64,000 nucleotides of DNA from Candidatus Enterococcus moelleringii. GTDB taxonomy: Bacteria > Bacillota > Bacilli > Lactobacillales > Enterococcaceae. Location: positions 1 through 64,000 of the forward strand of contig NZ_JAFREM010000010.1 of assembly GCF_017377575.1 (NCBI RefSeq), read 5' to 3'. This document shows positions 16,837 to 23,707 of this stretch, piece by piece. The position numbers and the translations under genes are program-made. The notes beneath the pieces are model-generated. The model saw only the letters and a program-made list of their open reading frames with translations. It did not search any database and was not told where the DNA came from. The stretch's first letter is position 1. Every line of letters starts with the position of its first letter.

Positions 16837-17991
16837 TTAACTAAATTCCTTCACGAAACGCTTGATTGTTTCAACCTTATCCAGTTTTTCCCAGGGGAAG
16901 GCACTGAGGTTGTTAAAGTGGCCGTAGACAGAGGTTTGTTTGAACAATGGCGTCTTCAGCTGCAATGTGTCAATCATACCTCTCGGTGACAGGTCGAAGG
17001 TTTTCAGCACAGCGATTTTCAGCAGCTCTTCAGGTAGACAGCTGGTGCCGAAGGTCTTGATGTCAATCGCCACCGGTTCTTGATAGCCAATCGCATAAGA
17101 TAGCGCGATCTGGCATCGCTGGCAAAATCCCGCTGCGACAATATTTTTGGCGATATAGCGGGCCATGTAAGCTCCCGAGCGATCCACCTTGGTGCCGTCT
17201 TTTCCTGAAAAAGCTCCGCCGCCGTGGGGAATGACACCGCCATAGGTATCGACAATAATTTTCCGGCCGGTAAGCCCAGTATCGCCGAAGGGTCCGCCGA
17301 TGACAAAACGACCAGTGGGATTAATCAAATAGCGGGTTTTTTCATTCAGCAATTTGGCTGGCAAAACAGGCGCAATGATTTTTTCTCTGACCTGGTTCCG
17401 CAGCTCTTCAACGGTAATTTCTTCAATGTGCTGCGTAGAAAGAACCACATCAGAAATCTGAATCGCCTGCTGTTTTTCATTATAAAGAATCGTCACCTGC
17501 GCTTTGCCGTCCGGCAATAAGAAGGGCAACTCGCTGCTTTGTCTGGCTGTATCTAATTTTCGCGTCAAAGCATGGGCCAAATGAATCGGAAGCGGCATAA
17601 AGTCCACCGTTTCGTTACAGGCATAGCCGTAGACACTTCCTTGATCGCCAGCACCGATTGAGCCCGCGGCTTGATCTACGCCTTGGCTGATGTCTGGTGA
17701 CTGCTGATGAAGATTGGTGAGAACAATACAGTTTTTGGCATCAATCCCGATTACATTACTGGTATAACCTACTTCCTGCAGAAGTGTTCTTGCTACCGCT
17801 TCTATGTCTACTTGTGCACTGCTGGTTACTTCGCCGGCAATGACTAGCAGGTTATTGGAAATCATGCATTCAACGGCGACACGGGATTCCGGATCGCCGG
17901 TCAAAAAAGCGTCCAAAATGCGATCGGAAATTTGATCGCACAATTTATCAGGATGCCCTTTTGTAACGGATTCAGAAGTTAAATAGTTCAT
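16837..17991 (-). CDS. metK: S-adenosylmethionine synthetase in the microcompartment operon
   Basis: Makes S-adenosylmethionine from methionine and ATP. 384 residues, full length. ATP and metal motifs are intact: GHPDKLCDQISD, IGAGDQGSVYGYA (usually GAGDQGLMFGYA), GGPFGDTGLTGRK and GGGAFSGKDGTKVDRS. AAGGAG precedes the ATG, and the gene follows the BMC-P gene by 14 bases as the last gene of the operon. The natural consumer is the radical-SAM activase encoded upstream in the same operon. A housekeeping metK is presumably elsewhere, so this would be a dedicated, somewhat diverged copy; that paralogy is inferred. Confidence 0.93.
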   Translation of the reverse strand: MNYLTSESVTKGHPDKLCDQISDRILDAFLTGDPESRVAVECMISNNLLVIAGEVTSSAQVDIEAVARTLLQEVGYTSNVIGIDAKNCIVLTNLHQQSPDISQGVDQAAGSIGAGDQGSVYGYACNETVDFMPLPIHLAHALTRKLDTARQSSELPFLLPDGKAQVTILYNEKQQAIQISDVVLSTQHIEEITVEELRNQVREKIIAPVLPAKLLNEKTRYLINPTGRFVIGGPFGDTGLTGRKIIVDTYGGVIPHGGGAFSGKDGTKVDRSGAYMARYIAKNIVAAGFCQRCQIALSYAIGYQEPVAIDIKTFGTSCLPEELLKIAVLKTFDLSPRGMIDTLQLKTPLFKQTSVYGHFNNLSAFPWEKLDKVETIKRFVKEFS

Positions 17992-18005
17992 CTTATTTGC
18001 TCCTT

Positions 18006-18269
18006 TTATTCATCGAAGGTGTCAATGATTCCGATAATGGCGGCGTCGATGGGTGCGTCATGCTTTTTGGTGGCCATTCGAGCCGAGCTTCCTCTGACGA
18101 CTAATACAAACTCGCCCCGTCCAGCACCTACTAGATCAATGGCGACAATTTCCTCCAGTTTTTCTTGGGTATTTCGCTGGATCAATTCCACAATCATCAA
18201 TTTATAGCCAGTTAAGGCTGCTTCTTTTTTAGTGGAAACTACATTTCCTACAACTTTTCCAATATACAT
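18006..18269 (-). CDS. BMC-P pentameric vertex protein (EutN/CcmL family)
   Basis: 87-residue shell protein of the EutN/CcmL type that forms pentamers capping the vertices of a microcompartment. It starts MYIGKVVGNVVSTKK and has the family core DLVGAGRGEFVLVVRGSSAR. It is the only BMC-P gene in the operon, placed near its end after an intergenic segment with strong hairpins and a possible 23-codon frame, an arrangement that could keep pentamers scarce relative to hexamers. Confidence 0.93.
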   Translation of the reverse strand: MYIGKVVGNVVSTKKEAALTGYKLMIVELIQRNTQEKLEEIVAIDLVGAGRGEFVLVVRGSSARMATKKHDAPIDAAIIGIIDTFDE

Positions 18270-18273
18270 AGAC

Positions 18274-18345
18274 TCATCTTCTTTCTAAAATAGTTGGCTC
18301 GTCCGCGATTTTGGTGGAGTATTCGCGACGTAACTTATCCGTCAC
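18274..18345 (-). CDS. Possible microprotein upstream of BMC-P
   Basis: 23-codon frame opening with GTG and read as MTDKLRREYSTKIADEPTIL plus ERR. AAGGAGAGGAG lies 5-6 bases upstream, a ribosome site as strong as those of the real genes. The stop is four bases before the BMC-P start, so translation could be coupled. The residues are charged and hydrophilic. It may be a real small protein, a leader peptide that tunes BMC-P expression, or the relic of a longer gene. Nothing recognisable. Confidence 0.4.
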   Translation of the reverse strand: MTDKLRREYSTKIADEPTILERR

Positions 18346-18360
18346 AGTTCTCCTCTCCTT

Positions 18361-18429
18361 CTTGTCCTTAATAATAAATAGAAGCGTTTCTATTCATTAT
18401 TGAGGACAAGAACTGTCCTCAATTTTTTT
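18361..18429. repeat. Alternative hairpins inside the shell-gene segment
   Basis: A 23-base arm at 18361-18383 (starting CTTGTCCTTAATAATAAATA) and its near-perfect complement at 18388-18410 form a long stem with a 4-base loop. The right arm can instead pair with TGTCCTCAA at 18414-18422, giving a 9-base stem. The two structures exclude each other. They lie between the BMC-H stop and the microprotein, so they could cause attenuation or RNA processing. A T run follows the shorter hairpin only on the plus strand. Confidence 0.65.
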
Positions 18430-18700
18430 ATAGCTGAGGTAAAATATTTTCTACATCTGTATGCGGGCGTGGAATCACATGAACAGAAACTACTTCTCCC
18501 ACGTTAGCCGCTGCCGCAGAGCCAGCGTCGACTGCTGATTTTACTGCGCCGACATCGCCTCTAACCAAGACAGTTACTAGCCCTGATCCGATTTGTTGGT
18601 AGCCGACTAATTGAACATTGGCTGATTTCACCATTGCGTCAGCCGCCTCAACTGCTCCGATAAATCCTCGTGTTTCTACCATTCCTAATGCATCATTCAT
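18428..18700 (-). CDS. BMC-H hexameric shell protein
   Basis: 90-residue single BMC domain (PduA/EutM type) forming hexameric shell tiles. The body is [20 protein letters not shown] and the pore loop is [30 protein letters not shown] is the usual C terminus. It is very close to the BMC-H at 31123-31398 that opens the operon, so the two are paralogues with the same pore motif. AAGGAGG precedes the ATG. Confidence 0.95.
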   Translation of the reverse strand: MNDALGMVETRGFIGAVEAADAMVKSANVQLVGYQQIGSGLVTVLVRGDVGAVKSAVDAGSAAAANVGEVVSVHVIPRPHTDVENILPQL

Positions 18701-18718
18701 TGTTCTTCCTCCTTGAGC

Positions 18719-19279
18719 TTACTTCGACTTTTTCTTGGTCGTTTTTTTCCCGCTTGGTTTTTTCTCGGGTTGTTTTTTTGCTTCCGTCTTCGACTTTTCA
18801 GCCGTGACTTCTTTTTTGGTTTCGGTTTGTTTTGGTTCGGGTTTGGCAGACTCGCTTGGTTTCTTATCGGCTGCTGCCTCGGAATCATTTGGTTTTGATT
18901 CCTCAGGTTTTACTTCTTCTGCTTTCGTTTCCTCTACCTTTGCTTCCTCGGTTTTCGGTTCCTCAGCTTTTGCTTCTTCTACTTTTGCTTCTTCCTTTTC
19001 TTCCGGCTTTTCCGGCTCAAAAAAGATATTTTCGATGGGGCGTGGAATGACTTTGCTGGAAATAAGGCTGTTTTCTTGAGCAGCGAGGTGTTTGCCGCAA
19101 TCGACTGCCGCATTAACTGCCCCCACGTCACCAAAGACCTTGACTACAATCCAGCCGTTGCCTTTGGTTTTGGTTAGTTCTCCTAAGCGGACATTGGCCG
19201 CCTTCACCATTGCATCGGCAATTTCGATCGCTACGACGAGGCCGCGGACTTCCACCATTCCTAAAGATTCTCTGTTCAA
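18719..19279 (-). CDS. BMC-H shell protein with a long charged tail
   Basis: 186 residues. Residues 4-84 are a BMC domain (MVEVRGLVVAIEIADAMVKA; KVFGDVGAVNAAVD; KVIPRPIENIF). The pore loop reads TKGNGW instead of the IGSG of the other two BMC-H proteins. Residues 87-128 are an acidic Glu/Lys/Ala repeat (EEAKVEEAKAEEPKTEEAKV...). Residues 139-186 are strongly basic, ending KKPSGKKTTKKKSK. The tail is surely disordered and has opposite charge blocks. The start is TTG at 19279, overlapping the PFOR stop, with GGAGGAG upstream. Long tails on BMC-H proteins are known (PduK has a Cys-containing extension), but this one has no cysteine. A role in recruiting cargo or joining shells is inference. Confidence 0.9.
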   Translation of the reverse strand: MNRESLGMVEVRGLVVAIEIADAMVKAANVRLGELTKTKGNGWIVVKVFGDVGAVNAAVDCGKHLAAQENSLISSKVIPRPIENIFFEPEKPEEKEEAKVEEAKAEEPKTEEAKVEETKAEEVKPEESKPNDSEAAADKKPSESAKPEPKQTETKKEVTAEKSKTEAKKQPEKKPSGKKTTKKKSK

Positions 19280-22200
19280 TTCATCTCCTCCTTTCCAAAA
19301 TCAATTTCTCCTAGCTCTTTTAGCAGCTGATAGTTAAGATAGCGCTGCTTGGCTACCGTAAATAGTCGTTTGACTCGCTCCTGAGTAAAATCAGGATGCT
19401 GAAATCTTGGTTGTTTTTGTAAAAACGCGTTAAAGGCTTTGGCATCTGGCGGCTTACTGTACAGCTTCATTTGCCCATCACAGTAGGTATAAAGCGGCCA
19501 GTACCCACAGGCCACAGCTTCTTTGCTGCTTTCAACCGCCGAAAAATTGGTATTATTCATGATACAAGGACTGTAAGCAATCACGATCGAGGTCCCAGGG
19601 TACGCTTCAGCTTCCTGAAATACCTTCTGAACATGGGCCGGATGCGAAAACAACGAAACCTGTGCTACGAAAATTTCCTCATACTGCATGGCATAATACC
19701 CAAAATCCTTTTTCATGCGGCGATTGCCTTTAGAAGCAAATTTTACTTTGGCCCCTAACGGCGTTCCTTTTGACAGTTGGTTTCCAGTATTGGCATAGCC
19801 CTCATTGTCTAAAATCAGAACGTTGCAATCTTCGCCGCGGGAAATGAGATGGTCCAATCCCCCAAAGTCGATATCATAAGCCCAGCCATCGCCACCGACA
19901 ATCCAGTGGGTTCTTTTGACTAAATAGGCCTTCATTTCGACAATCCGCTGCAGCTTTTGATCCTTAGAATCAGCGACCAGAGTTAAAAATTGTTGAATCG
20001 CAATCAGATCTCTTCCCGCCAGCTTCAGCAGGTCTTCAGCGAATTTACGAATGACAATTCCCTGCTGTTTGTCGACAGACACTTCCTCCAGCAGCTGATA
20101 CACTTGCTTATGGCGAAGCTTAAAGCCTTGCTCCATCCCTAATCCAAAGGCACTATTGTTTTCAAACAAGGAGCTGGACCAAATCGGGCCGGTTTGCTGC
20201 TTGGTTTGATAAAAGGCGGAAAAAGGTGCACTAGCTGACCAAATCGATGAACAACCAGTGGCGTTAGCAATACTTAACCGTTCCCCAAACAATTGGGTCA
20301 GTAATTTTACATAAGGTGTTTCGCCGCAGCCGGCACACGCACCGGAATATTTCAATAACGGCTCTACAAATTGAGTTTCCCGTACATTTCGTTTGGTTGG
20401 AGCAACACTTTCGTTTAGGTTCCCAGATTCCGCTGCTTCCCATTGTTTCTGCTTATCCTTCCGTTCAGCTTGAGGAAGACGTTGTAAACTTAACGCATTT
20501 TCAGCTTTGGCCGGACAAGCTTCGACACATAATTGGCAGCCGGTACATTTCTCAGGATTAAGCAAAACTTGATAATCCAGCTTGGGCTTCCCTTTAAAAT
20601 CCCCCTGCGCTTCTTTAGCCTCTGTCACAAACGGGCGAATCGCTCCGTGAGGACAAACCAGCGAACACAGGTTGCACTGACGACAAGCGTCCTTTTGCCA
20701 GCAAGGAATTTCCTCCGCCGGCGGCACCAGCATATCTCGGCTGCCCCCTAACGGAATTGAGCCATCCGCCATCCCGTTGACTAACAGGTCGCAAGTAGAA
20801 ATCGTGTCGCCTGAACGTTTTTGCACCGGCAAGGAAATCGCCTGTTGAAACTTGTTCAGTTTTCGATTGGCTGGTAAGGGTTCATCCACCAAGTTTGACC
20901 ATGTAGAATCAATGGTAAGCTCCTCACTTGTGGCTAACACTTGAGCCATCGCCGCAAACACAGACTGGCGATATTCTGAATCTTCCATATAACTATGCTG
21001 CTGCACAAGTTCGCGATAACTTTCCTGCACTGAATCAATCGCTAAAAAGTCAGTCTTCTCTAACAAACTCGCCATCATCAATGGTCCGATTTTAGGGCCC
21101 AGTTGATACTGGCGGGCAATTCGATTGGCATCCGTTACAAACACTTTGATGTTTTTGTCAGCCATCACCCGCTTCACCTGATTAGTCAGATGCTGCGGCA
21201 GGTTTTCTGTTCGATAACTGGTATTTAAAAGTAAGGTTCCCCCATCCTTCAACGATTCGAGGGCCTGATATTCATTTAAGTAACTCAGCTCATGGCACAT
21301 TAGAAAATCGACTGGCACCTCTTCGTCAACACCGCGGATCTTCTCTTTAGCAAAGAAAAGGCGGGCTGAGGTAAGTCCGCGAGACTTAGTAGCGGGATAG
21401 ACGAAATCAGCCTTCACATCAAAATTGGTTTCTTGACTAATCAGCTGAACAAAATCCTTGGCACTGGAAACCGTACCGTCGGAGCCAACACCGAGAATTT
21501 CAATCCCGATCACTTCTGCTTCACGAGTTCTTTTACTGGGTGTTAATGAAAGCTTGGTCACATCATCGGTAATTCCGATGGTGAATTCGGACTTTCTCCC
21601 GGTTTTCTTCAATTCAGCAAACACCGCCAACAGTTGAGCCACGGTGGTCTTTTTACCACCTAACCCATAACGGCCGCCAATTACTTCGATGGCGGGATCA
21701 TGGGCAGCAATCACTCGTTGAACATCCAGCAATAAAGGTTCCCCAGAAGCGCCAGGCTCCTTGGTACGATCCAAAACCGCCAGTTGTTTCACTGTAGCAG
21801 GCAAGGCGTCAATAAATTTATTTTTCGGAAACGGTCGATACACATGAACCGTTAGTAGTCCCACCTTTTCATTCCGAGCTAAGCACTCATCCACGGCGGC
21901 TTCCGCAATTTCTCTGGCAGAACCCATCAGAACCATCACTGACTCAGCCTGAGGATCACCATAATAATTAACGGAAGAACAGTCGGTTCCAAAAAGCGGG
22001 TTCAGCTGCTGGATCGTTTCCTCAATGATTCCTTCAATTGAAAGATAGAAAAGATTGGCGGCTTCCCGTTGCTGAAAATACAACTCCGGTCCTTGGGCGG
22101 TCCCGCTGACCTTAGGTGAAAAATTGGAAACGCCCTGACTTTTGAACAATGTCAAGGCCTCCTGATCCACCTGCTGGGCCAGCTCACTATAAGTCGGTAA

Positions 22201-22743
22201 TTGAATTTTCCGCAATTCATGGCTGGTATCAAAGCCGTCGAAAAAGTGCACGACTGGCAAGCGGCCTCGAATAGCGGTTAAGTGAGCAGCCGCCGAAAAC
22301 AGAGCGGCTTCTTGCACACTGCTGGCCGAAAGCATTACCGCGCCGGTTTGACGCAGGGCCATCACATCGCTATGATCCCCGTGAATATTCAAGGTACTGG
22401 TGGAAACCGAGCGGGCCGCCACCTGAAAGACGCCCGGCAAAAGCTCCCCTACCATTTTGTATAAGGTAGGAACCATTAACAACAATCCTTGTGAGGAAGT
22501 ATAGGTAGTGGTCAACACACCTGACTTTAAAAGTCCGTGCATCGAGCCCGCCACATTGGCCTCCGAATCCATCACTAGCGTTTCCACCGTTTCCCCCAAC
22601 GCATTTACTTTCTGCTGCTGGGACCAGGCTTCCACCACTTCGCTCATTTTGGAAGAAGGGGTGATCGGGAAAAGGCTGACTGCCTCTGAAAAAGCATAGG
22701 AACTGTAAGCGGCTGCTTGATTGCCGTCCATGACTTGTTTCAT
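19276..22743 (-). CDS. nifJ: Pyruvate:ferredoxin/flavodoxin oxidoreductase (PFOR, NifJ type)
   Basis: 1155-residue single-chain PFOR. It oxidises pyruvate with CoA to acetyl-CoA and CO2 and reduces ferredoxin or flavodoxin. The N-terminal domain has FPITPSSKMSE and IHGDHSDVMALRQTG. Two [4Fe-4S] motifs lie near residues 680-745 (CRQCNLCSLVCPHGAI; CTGCQLCVEACPAKA). The TPP domain has the additional cluster cysteines (GACAGCGETPY) and GDGWAYDIDFGGLDH plus NEGYANTGNQLSKGTP. It lies between the activase gene and a BMC-H gene, with the downstream start overlapping its stop. Enterococci normally use pyruvate formate-lyase and pyruvate dehydrogenase, so a PFOR here probably supplies electrons to the activase. 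Other 2-oxoacids are possible substrates. Confidence 0.93.
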   Translation of the reverse strand: MKQVMDGNQAAAYSSYAFSEAVSLFPITPSSKMSEVVEAWSQQQKVNALGETVETLVMDSEANVAGSMHGLLKSGVLTTTYTSSQGLLLMVPTLYKMVGELLPGVFQVAARSVSTSTLNIHGDHSDVMALRQTGAVMLSASSVQEAALFSAAAHLTAIRGRLPVVHFFDGFDTSHELRKIQLPTYSELAQQVDQEALTLFKSQGVSNFSPKVSGTAQGPELYFQQREAANLFYLSIEGIIEETIQQLNPLFGTDCSSVNYYGDPQAESVMVLMGSAREIAEAAVDECLARNEKVGLLTVHVYRPFPKNKFIDALPATVKQLAVLDRTKEPGASGEPLLLDVQRVIAAHDPAIEVIGGRYGLGGKKTTVAQLLAVFAELKKTGRKSEFTIGITDDVTKLSLTPSKRTREAEVIGIEILGVGSDGTVSSAKDFVQLISQETNFDVKADFVYPATKSRGLTSARLFFAKEKIRGVDEEVPVDFLMCHELSYLNEYQALESLKDGGTLLLNTSYRTENLPQHLTNQVKRVMADKNIKVFVTDANRIARQYQLGPKIGPLMMASLLEKTDFLAIDSVQESYRELVQQHSYMEDSEYRQSVFAAMAQVLATSEELTIDSTWSNLVDEPLPANRKLNKFQQAISLPVQKRSGDTISTCDLLVNGMADGSIPLGGSRDMLVPPAEEIPCWQKDACRQCNLCSLVCPHGAIRPFVTEAKEAQGDFKGKPKLDYQVLLNPEKCTGCQLCVEACPAKAENALSLQRLPQAERKDKQKQWEAAESGNLNESVAPTKRNVRETQFVEPLLKYSGACAGCGETPYVKLLTQLFGERLSIANATGCSSIWSASAPFSAFYQTKQQTGPIWSSSLFENNSAFGLGMEQGFKLRHKQVYQLLEEVSVDKQQGIVIRKFAEDLLKLAGRDLIAIQQFLTLVADSKDQKLQRIVEMKAYLVKRTHWIVGGDGWAYDIDFGGLDHLISRGEDCNVLILDNEGYANTGNQLSKGTPLGAKVKFASKGNRRMKKDFGYYAMQYEEIFVAQVSLFSHPAHVQKVFQEAEAYPGTSIVIAYSPCIMNNTNFSAVESSKEAVACGYWPLYTYCDGQMKLYSKPPDAKAFNAFLQKQPRFQHPDFTQERVKRLFTVAKQRYLNYQLLKELGEIDFGKEEMN

Positions 22744-22767
22744 TTCCCGTTCCTCCTTTCCATTTAT

Positions 22768-23685
22768 TTACCCACCAATTTTACAAGGCACTCCGATTCC
22801 TTCGACTAATTCCTGTAAAATCGTCATGCGATTGGTGGACGGTGTATCAATATCGGCTGCCAAATACGTCATATCCAAATGGCCATACTTGTTGGAACCA
22901 TAGGGATGATACGGCAGCAAATTGATTCTGGTTGCCTTCAAATGCTTGGCGATTAATGCAATCGCCGCAATGTCCTCGGGACTATCGTTAAAATCCGGAA
23001 TCACTGGGATTCTCACCACCAGCTCGACTCCTGGAAATTCAGCGATCACCTGAGCGGCTTTCAAAATTAAATCATTAGGCTGGCCGATATATTTCTGATG
23101 CTTCACGCTATTTAAATGTTTAATATCCAACAACACTAAATCGGTATAGGGCAGTAGTTTTTCCAATACTTCTTTTCGCGCATAACCAGTCGTTTCAACC
23201 GCGGTATGCCACCCCTGTTCCTTGCAGGCAGCCAAAAGTGCTGCGGCCATTTCCGGCTGAGCCAATGCTTCGCCGCCGGATAAGGTAATGCCGCCGTTGG
23301 ATTTCCGGTAATGAACCTCGTCTTTTCTCAGCTCGACAATCAAGTCGTTAACCGTCATTTCTTTTCCGGTCATCGTCAAGGCCTCGCTAAAGCAAACATC
23401 GGTACATTTGCCGCAATTGATACATTTGTCCCGGTCAATCGTTACCTCCGGCGTGTAAGAAATCGCACCTTGAGGACAAACCGGCGCACACATACCGCAG
23501 CTGATACAGTTTTTCTGAATCAGCATCAGCTGCTTGCTGAAGACCTGACTTTCGGGATTACAACACCATTCGCAACGCAGCGGACAGCCTTTGAAAAAGA
23601 CAATCGTCCGAATGCCGGGCCCGTCATGAACCGAAAAGCGCTGGATATCAAAAATCATGCCGGTCTTTTCTTTTGTCGCATTCAT
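22768..23685 (-). CDS. Glycyl radical enzyme activase (radical SAM)
   Basis: 305-residue radical-SAM protein that installs the glycyl radical on its partner. The cluster motif for SAM cleavage is GCPLRCEWCCNPES (CxxxCxxC). Between it and the SAM domain is a ferredoxin-like insert with two CxxCxxCxxxC motifs (CISCGMCAPVC and CINCGKCTDVC), as in activases of choline lyase and diol dehydratases. GGITLSGGEALAQPE is the SAM-binding GGE region. GAGGTG precedes the ATG, and the glycyl radical enzyme gene ends 22 bases upstream. Its needs, SAM and a low-potential electron, match the metK and PFOR genes of the operon. Confidence 0.94.
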   Translation of the reverse strand: MNATKEKTGMIFDIQRFSVHDGPGIRTIVFFKGCPLRCEWCCNPESQVFSKQLMLIQKNCISCGMCAPVCPQGAISYTPEVTIDRDKCINCGKCTDVCFSEALTMTGKEMTVNDLIVELRKDEVHYRKSNGGITLSGGEALAQPEMAAALLAACKEQGWHTAVETTGYARKEVLEKLLPYTDLVLLDIKHLNSVKHQKYIGQPNDLILKAAQVIAEFPGVELVVRIPVIPDFNDSPEDIAAIALIAKHLKATRINLLPYHPYGSNKYGHLDMTYLAADIDTPSTNRMTILQELVEGIGVPCKIGG

Positions 23686-23707
23686 ACATCCACCTCAGTC
23701 GTATTGC

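Noticed and set aside
18735-19079. Long plus-strand frames opposite the charged BMC-H tail
   Set aside because: They are shadows caused by the GAA/AAA repeat codons of the tail on the other strand.
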